Origin: Deltaproteobacteria bacterium | Lineage (GTDB): Bacteria > Myxococcota_A > UBA796 > CAJQPC01 | NCBI GenBank assembly: GCA_016717595.1 | Contig: JADKFE010000060.1 | Span: 1 to 22,691 of the forward strand | Direction: 5' to 3' | DNA: 22,691 nt | In this document: positions 8,294-16,035 of the stretch, piece after piece | Layout: every line of letters starts with the position of its first letter | Numbering within the stretch: position 1 is the stretch's first letter | Program-made: the position numbers and the translations under genes | The notes under the pieces: generated by a model | The model's database searches: none | What the model was told of the DNA's origin: nothing | Seen by the model: only the letters and a program-made list of their open reading frames with translations

Positions 8294-8349
8294 CGTTGAC
8301 CCGTACTTCCGCGTACTTCCCAGTACTTCCGCACGGAGTTTGGTCAACG
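8294..8349. promoter_or_regulatory. Three 10-bp GTACTTCC iterons inside an inverted repeat
   Basis: GTACTTCC occurs in three adjoining 10-bp units (8301-8310, 8311-8320, 8321-8330). The array is enclosed by CGTTGACC (8294-8301) and GGTCAACG (8342-8349), followed by ATTTTT. The block is about 95 bp before the small gene that opens the recombinase operon. Candidate roles are an operator, an excisionase/arm-binding site, or part of an attachment site. Confidence 0.5.
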
Positions 8350-8442
8350 ATTTTTCGCGCCTCTTCGCCGCCAATCGGCAAGCCTAAAGGCACGCCCCGG
8401 CCAAGCCCGACCGGCGGCGAACCTCCCTCGACGCGGACCCCT

Positions 8443-8712
8443 ATGCCGACCCACCCGAAGACGGACACCCCAACCGCCGACCCCCACGAGCCCATCGCCC
8501 GGCTCCAGCTCCGCGCGGCCCTGTTCGCCGCCCCCGACACGCTCGTCACCGCCAAAGAGTTCGCCCGCGCGATGGGCGTCCGCCGACTGTCCGCATCCCA
8601 GAGCCCGCAGACGGCCCGCCCCATCGGCGGCAGCCTCCGCGCCCCCTTCCGCGACTGGCTGGAGGCCATCGGCGCCGCCTCAACCCCCAAACGCCACAGA
8701 GGAGCCCCATGA
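8443..8712 (+). CDS. Small protein heading the recombinase operon
   Basis: The ATG at 8443 gives 89 residues. The start context (CCCCTATG) lacks a good Shine-Dalgarno sequence. The stop TGA overlaps the ATG of the first recombinase (ATGA), so the two are translationally coupled. Residues about 35-50 (LVTAKEFARAMGV) look like the first helices of a winged-helix or MerR-like fold, as in small excisionase/recombination-directionality proteins. The rest (IGGSLRAPFRDWLEAIGA) is not diagnostic. The excisionase idea rests on size, position and that segment only. Confidence 0.55.
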   Translation: MPTHPKTDTPTADPHEPIARLQLRAALFAAPDTLVTAKEFARAMGVRRLSASQSPQTARPIGGSLRAPFRDWLEAIGAASTPKRHRGAP

Positions 8713-9812
8713 ACAAGCCCCGATACAAACGCCCCGCCGCCATCGACCTCGGCGATCTCCACGTCTCCATCGTGCGCGGCCCCAACGCCGAGGGCCGCTG
8801 GTACTGGCGCGCCCGCGACGCCGACCGCGCGACCGTGTGGACCGGCTGGGCCACCCGCGACGAGGCCGCGCGGGAGGGCGCGGCGATCCTGGCGAAGCCC
8901 AAGGCGAGCGCCACCTCCGCCATCCAGACAGAGCACGCCTCCACGATGGGGGAGGTGCTCGACTCGTGGTGGAGCGTCATTGAGGGCGACACTGTGCTGC
9001 GTCCAACGACCAAACGTTGCTACCTCAATCGTCTTCAATGGCTCAGACCTCACCTGGGCGACCTGCCCGTGGCTGGGATGAACCAAGCGGCGCTTCAAGG
9101 GTATCTCGCGAAGCGCCTCGCGGAGGGAGGGGCGCTCAGGACCATTCGTGGCGAGTTCATCTCCTTGCGCCATGCGTGGCGCATCGGCATTGAGCGCGAG
9201 CTGATCCCCAATCGGCCTTTGCCGAGCCTCAAGCTGCGCATCGACCCAAAGGTCTACGTCGCCAACCACCACACCCCAACCGAGGACGAGGTCACCCGCG
9301 CGCTCGCGGAGCTCCCCAGCGAGGTGGCGCTGACCGTTCAGCTCCTGGCGGCGACCGGCGCACGGCTGGGAGAGGCGATCGGCCTGCGTCGCAACAGCCT
9401 CGACCGGGCACGGGGCACGCTGCGCCTTGACGGCAAGACCGGCCCCCGCGACTTTCCCGTCACGGAGGGCCTCCTCTCCCTGATCGGCGACCGCCTCGAC
9501 GGCACAGACGCGCCTGTCCTCCAGTTCGACGTGAGGCAGATCGGCGACCAGATCCGCGTTCACGTCCTCCGCGCCTGCGCCCGCGCGGGTGTGCCCGAGT
9601 TCACCCCGCACGGTCTGCGCCGCATGGCCGTTGACCGCATGGCCCGCGCGGGCGTCGAGCCCTCCGTCGCCGCCAGCATCACCGGGCACGACCCCAACGT
9701 GATGCTCAAGCACTACCGCGCGGTGTCCGACGACGACCTGCGCCTCGTCGCCCAGCAGGCCGACCTCGGCTGGTTCGCCCGCGCCCTCAATCCCGCCCTG
9801 GAGACCCAATGA
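8709..9812 (+). CDS. Tyrosine recombinase (phage-type integrase), first of tandem pair
   Basis: This is a 367-residue protein, with AGAGGAG four bases before the ATG at 8709. Residues 16-50 form a small N-terminal domain (VRGPNAEGRWYWRARDA) like the beta-rich arm-binding domain of integrases. About 80-170 is the core-binding helical domain (SAM-like). The catalytic domain shows R219 (TGARLGEAIGL), K243 (GKTGPRDF), H301 and R304 (HGLRRM), H327 (TGHDPN) and Y336 (KHYRAV). All expected active-site residues are thus present. It should cut and join DNA at specific sites for integration or excision. It overlaps both neighbours by ATGA. The N-terminal domain closely matches that of the next recombinase. 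Confidence 0.93.
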   Translation: MNKPRYKRPAAIDLGDLHVSIVRGPNAEGRWYWRARDADRATVWTGWATRDEAAREGAAILAKPKASATSAIQTEHASTMGEVLDSWWSVIEGDTVLRPTTKRCYLNRLQWLRPHLGDLPVAGMNQAALQGYLAKRLAEGGALRTIRGEFISLRHAWRIGIERELIPNRPLPSLKLRIDPKVYVANHHTPTEDEVTRALAELPSEVALTVQLLAATGARLGEAIGLRRNSLDRARGTLRLDGKTGPRDFPVTEGLLSLIGDRLDGTDAPVLQFDVRQIGDQIRVHVLRACARAGVPEFTPHGLRRMAVDRMARAGVEPSVAASITGHDPNVMLKHYRAVSDDDLRLVAQQADLGWFARALNPALETQ

Positions 9813-11017
9813 CCACACCCAAACGCCCGAGCCCCCTCCGCCTTCGTGGCCTCTCCTACAGCGTCGTGCGCGGCCCCAACGCCGACGGCGACTGGTACTG
9901 GCGCGCCCGCGACGCTGAGGACCGCACGGTCTGGACCGGCTGGTCGAGCCGCGCCGCCTTGCTCCAGAGCGCGCCGGGAGAGGTTCCTGAGCCGCCGTCT
10001 TTTCGCACCGTAGCCGACCTCCTCGCACAGTGGATGGAGGCGCGGGAGCGTGATCCCCAGCTCAAGCCGCAGACCCTCGTGAGGTATGGCACCCGCGCCA
10101 AGAGCGTCGTCAAAGCGGTCGGCGACGAGCCGCTCACCGACCTCGGCCCAGCGCTGATGGAGCGCCTACGCGACCGCGTGATCGCCGCCGGGCTCTCCCA
10201 GCGGGGCGTGAACGCCTGCCAACGCCTCCTGCGCGCGGCGGCGCGGTGGGCGGCGGCAGAGGAGCGTCTCACGCACAAACCTCTGCCGGTGGTGCGCCTG
10301 CGCAGCTCCGAGCGGGTGAACTCGGACTACACCCCCACCGAGGCCGAGGCCCTCGCGGCGCTGCGTGAGATGAGCGGCGAGACCGGCCTCGCCGCGACTG
10401 TGCTGGCCATCACCGGCGCGCGAGTGAGCGAGGTGGTGGACCTCAAGCGCGGTGATCTGGACCTCTCCGGCGGCTGGCTTCGCCTGAGCGGCAAGACCGG
10501 CCCCCGGCGCTTCCCGCTCATCGCCGAGCTTCGGGCGCTCTTGGGCGACCGAGCAAGCAGCACAGGCAAGCAGCCGGAGCCAACGAACCCAGACGCCCCG
10601 ATGTTTCGCTGGCCCATGCGTCGGCCCGACAACGCCGTGCGAGACCAGCTCGCCCACGCCTGCCGCCGCGCTGGGGTTCCCCGGTTCACGCCCCACGGCC
10701 TCCGCCGCATGGTCGTGAACCGCATCTTGCGCGCAGGCGCGGACATCACCGCCGCGGCTGAGCTGATGGGCCACTCCCCGAGCGTCATGCTCTCGTACTA
10801 CCGGCGGGTGTCCAGCGAGGACCGCGCGGCGGGTGTGGCCCAGGCGGGGCTGGGGCAGCCGCTGGTGGTGGCGGGCGCCCAGAAGAAGCCTGGGCACAAG
10901 TCCCGGCACAGCGTCGATAATGCAGGTTGTTCCTTGGGCACAAGAGTACCGAAGGACCAACGATGTACGAACATCGCGCCCAACGCCCGGAGTATGTGCC
11001 GGGCCTCTCCCTCATAA
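9809..11017 (+). CDS. Tyrosine recombinase, second of tandem pair
   Basis: This is a 402-residue paralog of the preceding integrase, starting at the overlapping ATG at 9809 with GGAG upstream. The N-terminal domain (VRGPNADGDWYWRARDA) is nearly the same as in its partner. The active site is R205 (TGARVSEVVDL), K229 (GKTGPRRF), H297 and R300 (HGLRRM), H322 (MGHSPS) and Y331 (SYYRRV). After residue 350 the chain has a 50-residue tail without a family signal, encoded by DNA that also contains repeated and inverted motifs (10891-10961). Two full recombinases in one operon may act as a heteromeric pair, as is known for XerC/D and for recombinase-in-trio elements. Here that is inference. Confidence 0.92.
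   Translation: MTTPKRPSPLRLRGLSYSVVRGPNADGDWYWRARDAEDRTVWTGWSSRAALLQSAPGEVPEPPSFRTVADLLAQWMEARERDPQLKPQTLVRYGTRAKSVVKAVGDEPLTDLGPALMERLRDRVIAAGLSQRGVNACQRLLRAAARWAAAEERLTHKPLPVVRLRSSERVNSDYTPTEAEALAALREMSGETGLAATVLAITGARVSEVVDLKRGDLDLSGGWLRLSGKTGPRRFPLIAELRALLGDRASSTGKQPEPTNPDAPMFRWPMRRPDNAVRDQLAHACRRAGVPRFTPHGLRRMVVNRILRAGADITAAAELMGHSPSVMLSYYRRVSSEDRAAGVAQAGLGQPLVVAGAQKKPGHKSRHSVDNAGCSLGTRVPKDQRCTNIAPNARSMCRASPS
10891..10961. repeat. Repeats in the 3' end of the second recombinase, candidate core site
   Basis: TGGGCACAAG occurs at 10891-10900 and at 10935-10944. GTTGTTCCTT (10926-10935) is matched 9 of 10 by an inverted AAGGACCAAC (10952-10961) with 16 bases between. A crossover site near the end of the integrase gene is common in mobile elements. 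No second copy of this site was noticed in the window. Confidence 0.3.
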
Positions 11018-11299
11018 CCGCCCGCCGCCCCTCGCCGAGCCCCCGCCCTGGCCCCCACGCTCCGGACCAGCCGCGTAACCCGCTCCTCACGGCCACTTAG
11101 CTCGCCCAACGCCGTCCTCTGACGACGCTGGCCACAGCCGCGCCCACGATCCTCCCCCCTCGCTCCGGCCCCGGCCCGGCGTTGGGCCGATCCATGGCCT
11201 CCGGCCTCCGCACCGCGCCCAAGGTCGCCGCCGACCCATGGCGCAGCTCTGCCCAGCTCACACAACTTCTCACCTCCCTGGCGGGAGAAAGGACCACCT
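11018..11299. other. Leader before second helical-protein gene
   Basis: This 280-bp GC-rich stretch has no supported gene. Its last 60 bases resemble the leader of the paralogous gene at 6753: CTCTGCCCAG, ACACA, CACCTCC and a terminal ACCTATG occur in the same order. This suggests that gene and leader were duplicated together. Confidence 0.4.
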
Positions 11300-11869
11300 A
11301 TGTCTCCAGATCAAGACCCCACGCTCACCCTCTTCACCCTGCACGGCTTGGCGGTGTCCCTACGCGACCGCGCCGACACCCACACCGAGCGCGCCGAGGC
11401 CCTGCTCCTGGGCGTCGAGCGCGCCTTCGCCCAGCAGATGCGGGGGGAACCCGTCGATTTTGGTGAGCTGCTCGCCCTCGCTGAGGCCGCCGCCGCCGAG
11501 TCCGACACCAGCCGCCGCCTCGCCGAGAAGGTCCTGCGCGGCGTGCGGGCCATGGTCAAAGAGGGCGGGCTGCTCATCACGCTGCCCAAGCTCGTCAACG
11601 CCGAGCGTGTGCTGGCGGCGCTGCCCACGCTCTCCGACGCGGCGGCGACTGTGCGTCGTGCGGTGCCCCGGGCGCGTCTCACCACCTTGGCGCGGGATCT
11701 CACCGAGGCCCTGGGGCAGCTCGCGTTGGCGGCGAGCCAGCGGCCGGTGAACGAGGACGACCTCTTGCCCCTGCGGTCGGTGTTCGCGCGGCTCGACGGG
11801 CTGCCCCAGGCGCTGAGCGGCGCGCGGGAGCGGCTGGGCGTGGCGCTGGCGGAGATTGACGGGCGCTGA
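11300..11869 (+). CDS. Helical protein of unknown function, copy 2
   Basis: The ATG at 11300 is preceded by GGGAGAAAGGA and gives 189 residues. The product is all-helical and rich in Ala, Leu, Arg and Glu, with no membrane segment or metal motif. It aligns with the 6753-7343 product over the C-terminal third (QRPVNEDDLLPLRSVFARL) and in overall size and start region. Unlike copy 1, it is not followed by an HTH gene. The next gene is the convergent argD. It is probably the last gene of the mobile segment on this side. The function is unknown. Confidence 0.65.
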   Translation: MSPDQDPTLTLFTLHGLAVSLRDRADTHTERAEALLLGVERAFAQQMRGEPVDFGELLALAEAAAAESDTSRRLAEKVLRGVRAMVKEGGLLITLPKLVNAERVLAALPTLSDAAATVRRAVPRARLTTLARDLTEALGQLALAASQRPVNEDDLLPLRSVFARLDGLPQALSGARERLGVALAEIDGR

Positions 11870-12271
11870 GGTTCGGCGGCGTCGGGGTCGGCCCCGCCCG
11901 GCCTGCCCTGCGCCCTCCCCCGCCCCCCGAGCCCGAAACCCCACGACCAGCGCCGGGGTCGGCCCCGCGTGTGGCGGCGAGCGGGTGGTCGACGCGGGAG
12001 CTCAGGAGGCGAGCGGAGCCCTGGAAGGGCGGGCAGGCCCCGCCCGGATGCGTGGCGAGCGGCCCGCCGGACCCCTGGATGGGTCAGGGGCGAGGGCGGT
12101 CCCACGACGCCGCCCCCCGAGAGCCGCCAACACGATCAGGGGCCGACCCAGGCGCGTTGTTCTCGGCACGACGCTCAACGCCGCGCGTCCCCACCGAGAG
12201 CCCGCCCGCCAATCGCCACAGACGCCCGACGAGCCAAACCCCGCCAGCTCTCTGTGCGCCTCGCCCCTGAA
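11870..12271. other. Spacer between convergent genes with GC hairpins
   Basis: This 400-bp non-coding spacer lies at the probable border between the mobile segment and the arginine operon. The 15-base CGGGGTCGGCCCCGC, itself a hairpin, occurs at 11883-11897 and 11954-11968. GGGCGGG (12027-12033) pairs with CCCGCCC (12039-12045). These may end transcription from either side. No coding sequence is supported. Confidence 0.4.
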
Positions 12272-13396
12272 CTACGCCGTCGCCTCCACCGCCGCATGAA
12301 ACGCCGCCGCCGCCTCATCCACCTCAGCCTCACCGAACAAGAACGGCGGCACAAACCGCACGGCCTCCTTGCCCGCACCACACACGATCACCCCCCGCTC
12401 CCGCATCGCCGTCACCACCGGCTCCGCCGACCGCCCCAAATGCGCGCCCAGGATCAGCCCCTTGCCCGTGATCTCCACCCCCGGCCGAGCCAAAGCCGCC
12501 CGCAGCCGCGCGCCCATCCGGACGTTGTGGCTCGTGAGGTCGTCCTCCAAGATCGTCTGCAAGGTGGCGAGGCCAGCCGCGCAGCTCACGGGGTTGCCGC
12601 CGAAGGTCGAGCCGTGGTCGCCGGGCTTAAACGGGTCGCCCATGCGCGGGCTCACGAGGCAGGCGCCCAAGGGCAGGCCGCCGCCCAGGGCCTTGGAGAA
12701 GGTGCGCATGTCGGGCTCGGGGTCGTGGCGAAGCTCGCCAGAGCGCCCCAGGCCACACTGGATCTCGTCGTACACCAACAAGGCGCCGTGACGGTCGCAG
12801 GCCTCGCGGATGGCGTGCAGGTTCTCCACGGGTCGGCAGCCGCCCTCGCCCTGCACCGGCTCCACAAACACCGCGGCGGTGCGTCCACTCACCGCGGCGG
12901 GCACGTCCTCGGGCCGCAGCGCGCGGACCTCCCCGGGCAGAGGCGCGTAGCCCTCTTGGTACGGGGCCTTGGGCGTCATGGCGAGGCACATCATCGTGCG
13001 GCCGTGAAAGGCGTGCTCCAGCACCAGAAACTCAGGGCGGGGGTCGCCCTTGCGCCAGTGGTGTTTGCGGGCGGCCTTCACCGCGCACTCGTTGGCCTCG
13101 GCGCCGGAGTTCGTGAAGAAGACCTGGGCGCCGCCGAAGGTCTCGTTGAGCAGGCCCGCGAGGCGCTGCTGGGGGGCGAGGTGGAACAGGTTCGAGGTGT
13201 GCCAGATGCGGTCGAGCTGGTCGAGGATCGCCGCGTGAACCTTGGGGTGGCGGTGGCCCAAGGCCATCACGGCGATGCCCGCGCAGGCGTCGAGGTACCA
13301 GCGGCCCTGGGCGTCGAGCACACGGTTGCCCTCGCCGCGCACCAGCTCCAGAGGGAAACGCGCGTAGGTGTTCAAGAACGGGTCAGAGGCGCTCAT
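12272..13396 (-). CDS. argD: Acetylornithine aminotransferase
   Basis: This class III PLP-dependent aminotransferase interconverts N-acetyl-glutamate-semialdehyde and N-acetylornithine with glutamate as amino donor, in the cytoplasm. The ATG at 13396 gives 374 residues and has GGAG six bases upstream. A GTG at 13408 is the longer but weaker alternative. Visible motifs are the cofactor-phosphate region TNSGAEANE (about 95-103), HAFHGRT, the Asp-bearing LLVYDEIQCGLGRSG (D210) and the PLP lysine K235 in TFSKALGGG. GDHGSTFGGNP lies further on. Length is normal for ArgD. It is the last gene of the arg operon, 19 bp after argB. It may also serve lysine synthesis (DapC activity), as known in the family. 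Confidence 0.93.
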   Translation of the reverse strand: MSASDPFLNTYARFPLELVRGEGNRVLDAQGRWYLDACAGIAVMALGHRHPKVHAAILDQLDRIWHTSNLFHLAPQQRLAGLLNETFGGAQVFFTNSGAEANECAVKAARKHHWRKGDPRPEFLVLEHAFHGRTMMCLAMTPKAPYQEGYAPLPGEVRALRPEDVPAAVSGRTAAVFVEPVQGEGGCRPVENLHAIREACDRHGALLVYDEIQCGLGRSGELRHDPEPDMRTFSKALGGGLPLGACLVSPRMGDPFKPGDHGSTFGGNPVSCAAGLATLQTILEDDLTSHNVRMGARLRAALARPGVEITGKGLILGAHLGRSAEPVVTAMRERGVIVCGAGKEAVRFVPPFLFGEAEVDEAAAAFHAAVEATA

Positions 13397-13415
13397 CAGG
13401 GGCTCCACGGCAGGC

Positions 13416-14312
13416 TCAGGGGACGACCATCGTGCCGACCCCGGCGGGGGTGAGCAGCTCCACGAGCAAGGCGTGGGGGGTGCGGCCGTCGCTGATGGTC
13501 ACCCGGCGAACCCCGGCGCGCAAGGCCGAGAGGCAGGCCTCGGCCTTGGGGATCATGCCGCCGGAGACCACCCCCGAGGCCATCCAGTCGGTCAAGGTGG
13601 CGGCGTTCACCTCGGAGGCGATCTCGCCGTCGGGGCCGCGCACGCCGGGGGTGTCGGAGAAGAACACCAGCTTCTCGGCCTGCAAGGCGCCGGCCACGGC
13701 CATGGCCACGCTGTCGGCGTTCACGTTGAGCGCGCGCAGGTTGTCGTCTACGGCCACGGGGGCGATCACCGGGATGAGGCCCGCCTGGAGCAAGGCGTGA
13801 ATCGCCGGGGCGTCTACGCTGACCACGTCGCCGACGCGGCCCAGGTCCACGGGCTCGCCGGTGGCGCGGTCGGTGTGCTGGCGCACCTTGGCCTTGAGCC
13901 AGCCGCCGAGGTCGTGCCCCGAGAGGCCCAGGGCCTTGGCCCCGGCCCGGCCCAGCTCGGCGCAGAGATCGCGGCTCAAGAGCCCGACCTGCACCATCTG
14001 GGCCACACGCATCGTCTCCTCGTCGGTGACGCGTAGGCCGTCCACGAAGCGGGCTTGGAGGCCCAGCCGACCGCCCAGCTCACTCACGGCTTTGCCGCCG
14101 CCGTGAACGAGCACCATCCGCACGCCGTGGCTGTGTAAGAGCGCGAGATCCTGCATGAGCTGCTCGCCGAGGGCCGGGTCGGTCATCGCCGCCCCGCCGT
14201 ACTTCACGAGCACCACCTTGCCCGACCAGGCGCGCAGGTACGGCATCGCCTCGATGAGCGCCCGGGCGGTCAGCTCCACAGGCAGACGATCTTCAGCTTC
14301 GATAGTCGGCAT
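13416..14312 (-). CDS. argB: Acetylglutamate kinase
   Basis: This kinase phosphorylates N-acetylglutamate with ATP, the second step of arginine synthesis. It is a 298-residue amino-acid-kinase fold protein. KYGGAAM (37-43) and HGGGK (70-74) form the glycine-rich nucleotide/phosphate region. FVDGLRVTDEETM binds substrate, NVNADSVA follows, and the lysine in GGMIPKAEACL contacts the phosphoryl group. The N-terminal extension before KVVLVKYGG (about 30 residues) is of the type found in hexameric, arginine-inhibited kinases, so feedback control is plausible. The ATG overlaps the end of argJ by 20 bp, so translation is coupled. Confidence 0.95.
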   Translation of the reverse strand: MPTIEAEDRLPVELTARALIEAMPYLRAWSGKVVLVKYGGAAMTDPALGEQLMQDLALLHSHGVRMVLVHGGGKAVSELGGRLGLQARFVDGLRVTDEETMRVAQMVQVGLLSRDLCAELGRAGAKALGLSGHDLGGWLKAKVRQHTDRATGEPVDLGRVGDVVSVDAPAIHALLQAGLIPVIAPVAVDDNLRALNVNADSVAMAVAGALQAEKLVFFSDTPGVRGPDGEIASEVNAATLTDWMASGVVSGGMIPKAEACLSALRAGVRRVTISDGRTPHALLVELLTPAGVGTMVVP

Positions 14313-15501
14313 TGATCTTCACGTACTCGGCGGAGAGGTCACAGCCGTACGCCCGGCCCAGGCCCACGCCGGGGAGGCGCGCGGTGATCTGCACGTCAGC
14401 GCTGCGCAGCCCGGCGCTGGCGGCGGCCTCGTCCCAGGCGAGCACCTGACCGCCGCGCATCACCGGCACCCCGGCGATGTCGAGGTCCAAGGCGTCGAGG
14501 TGAGGCACCCCCGCCGCGCCCAAGGCGCCGACGATGCGGCCCCAGTTGGGGTCGCGGCCATGAATCGCGCTCTTGAGCAGGTTCGAGCGCACAACCGCCC
14601 GGGCGGCGTGCCGGGCCTGGGCGTCGTCCTCTAAGCCCATCACCACGACCTCGACGAGGCTGGTGGCGCCCTCGCCGTCTCGGGCGATGGCCCGGGCGAG
14701 CTCCAAGGCCGCTACCTCTAGGCCAAAGGTGAAGCTCGCCCAGCCCGGCGCCTCCGGCGACAAGGCCTTGCCTTGGCCGGTGCACTGCACCAAGAAGGTG
14801 TCGTTCGTGGACGTGTCGCCGTCCACGGTGATGGCGTTGAACGTGCGATCACAGATCGCCGCGACCAGGGGCTGCAGGTGCTCCGGGGCCACCTTGGCGT
14901 CGCAGGCGATGAAGCCCAACATCGTCGCCATGTTGGGGTGGATCATCCCCGAGCCCTTCGCCATGCCGCCAAAACGTACGCCGTCCACGACGAGGCCGAC
15001 CTCTTTGACCACCAGATCCGTGGTCAAAATCGCCTTGGCGGCGCGGTGGCCGTGATCACCGAGGTTCGCGGCGGCCTCCCGGGCGGCGGGCAAGAGGCGG
15101 TCCATGGGCATCGGCTGGCCGATCACCCCGGTGGAGCACACCAGCACCTCATCGGGGGTGACGCCCAGGGCCTCGGCGACGGCCTGGGCGGTGGCCAAGG
15201 TGTCAGCCTCGCCTTGGCGGCCCGTGGCGGCGTTGGCGTTGCCCGAGTTGATGACGACGGCGCTGGCCCGGCCCGGCAGGCGGTCGCGGGTCCAGCGGCA
15301 GGGCGCGGCGGCGGCGGTGGACAGGGTGGTGACCCCGGCGACGCTGCCGCCGGGCGTGAACAGCACCACCACGTCATCGCGGTCGGCGCGGAGCTTGATG
15401 CGGCCCTTGGCCACACCACAGCGCGCGCCGGGCACGTCCGACCAAGAGCCGCCGTCCAAGGGCAAGGAGGGGCGCGGGGGGAAGGTCAGCGGCAGAGTCA
15501 T
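14293..15501 (-). CDS. argJ: Glutamate N-acetyltransferase / ornithine acetyltransferase
   Basis: ArgJ moves the acetyl group from N-acetylornithine to glutamate, closing the acetyl cycle. Bifunctional members also use acetyl-CoA. The 402-residue chain has the oxyanion-hole segment STGVIG (123-128). It also has the self-cleavage site KGSGMIHPNMATMLGF, where T193 becomes the N-terminal nucleophile of the beta chain. INSGNANAATG and DGDTSTNDT are further family motifs. The end NADYRS differs slightly from the common NADYRT. The start overlaps the preceding acetyltransferase stop (ATGA). The presence of an argA-like gene next to it suggests that here ArgJ mainly recycles acetyl groups, though it could be bifunctional. 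Confidence 0.95.
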   Translation of the reverse strand: MTLPLTFPPRPSLPLDGGSWSDVPGARCGVAKGRIKLRADRDDVVVLFTPGGSVAGVTTLSTAAAAPCRWTRDRLPGRASAVVINSGNANAATGRQGEADTLATAQAVAEALGVTPDEVLVCSTGVIGQPMPMDRLLPAAREAAANLGDHGHRAAKAILTTDLVVKEVGLVVDGVRFGGMAKGSGMIHPNMATMLGFIACDAKVAPEHLQPLVAAICDRTFNAITVDGDTSTNDTFLVQCTGQGKALSPEAPGWASFTFGLEVAALELARAIARDGEGATSLVEVVVMGLEDDAQARHAARAVVRSNLLKSAIHGRDPNWGRIVGALGAAGVPHLDALDLDIAGVPVMRGGQVLAWDEAAASAGLRSADVQITARLPGVGLGRAYGCDLSAEYVKINADYRS

Positions 15502-16004
15502 GCGCAGGCCCGGATCTCAGCGTGAAGGGGGAAGGCCAACAGCGTCTGGGCGCAGCCGCCGAGGCGGGGGCAGGCGGCGCAGACCTTGGCTTTGTAGTCG
15601 AGGGCCTCGTCGCGGGCGATGCGCAGGCGGGCCCGGGCGAGCTGGTGCGGGGCGACCGCTTGGGGGGTGAAGCCCTGGCGCTCAAAGAAGCCCGGGGCCC
15701 CGGTCAGCGCGACGACGGCGCTGTAACCCTCGGCCTCGGCCCGGCCCAGCGCGGCGCGCACCAAGGCGGCGCCGACCCCTTGGCCCTTCATCCCGGCCAC
15801 CAAGGCGCCCAGCTCCACCACCCCGGCGGCCCACGGCGCGAGCGCGACGCAGCCGACCAGGGCGCCGTCTTCAGCCTCAGCGACCAAAAACTCATCGGCG
15901 CGCACCCCACGCGGCAGCACCGTCCCGGCGGCGATCTCCGGGGCGAGCAGGGCGGCGATGGGGTTGAGGTCAACAGGGGACGCAGAGCGCACGACGTAGC
16001 GCAT
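15498..16004 (-). CDS. argA: Short GNAT-type N-acetylglutamate synthase
   Basis: It probably acetylates glutamate with acetyl-CoA, the first step of the pathway. The ATG at 16004 has GAGGAGG eight bases upstream and gives 168 residues. The longer ORF start lacks such a site. The GNAT fold is visible: an N-terminal VVRSASPVDLNPI, acetyl-CoA motif A in VAGMKGQGVGAALV (about 69-82) and motif B in GAPGFFERQGF. The C-terminus has C142, C145 and C151 (CAACPRLGGC), a cysteine cluster also seen in short acetylglutamate synthases lacking the kinase domain. It lies between argC and argJ and overlaps argJ by four bases. An unrelated GNAT is the alternative, but position and cysteines favour ArgA. Confidence 0.8.
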   Translation of the reverse strand: MRYVVRSASPVDLNPIAALLAPEIAAGTVLPRGVRADEFLVAEAEDGALVGCVALAPWAAGVVELGALVAGMKGQGVGAALVRAALGRAEAEGYSAVVALTGAPGFFERQGFTPQAVAPHQLARARLRIARDEALDYKAKVCAACPRLGGCAQTLLAFPLHAEIRACA

Positions 16005-16035
16005 GAAGAGGCCCTCCTCAGGGGCGAGCTGCCCT

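Larger units (their letters stand above)
7952..8442. other. Intergenic region before recombinase operon
   Basis: About 490 bp carry no supported gene. It holds the terminator-like stem at 7968-8008, a 10-bp repeat pair at 8118/8158 and the iteron-plus-inverted-repeat block at 8294-8349. A single copy of GCGTACTTCC, the iteron unit, also occurs at 8084-8093. The ORF frame of the small gene at 8443 is open further upstream, but that stretch consists of these repeats. Confidence 0.5.

Noticed and set aside
8443..11017. Recombinase-in-trio (RIT) element
   Set aside because: Only two of the three genes are recombinases. The first product is 89 residues without catalytic motifs.
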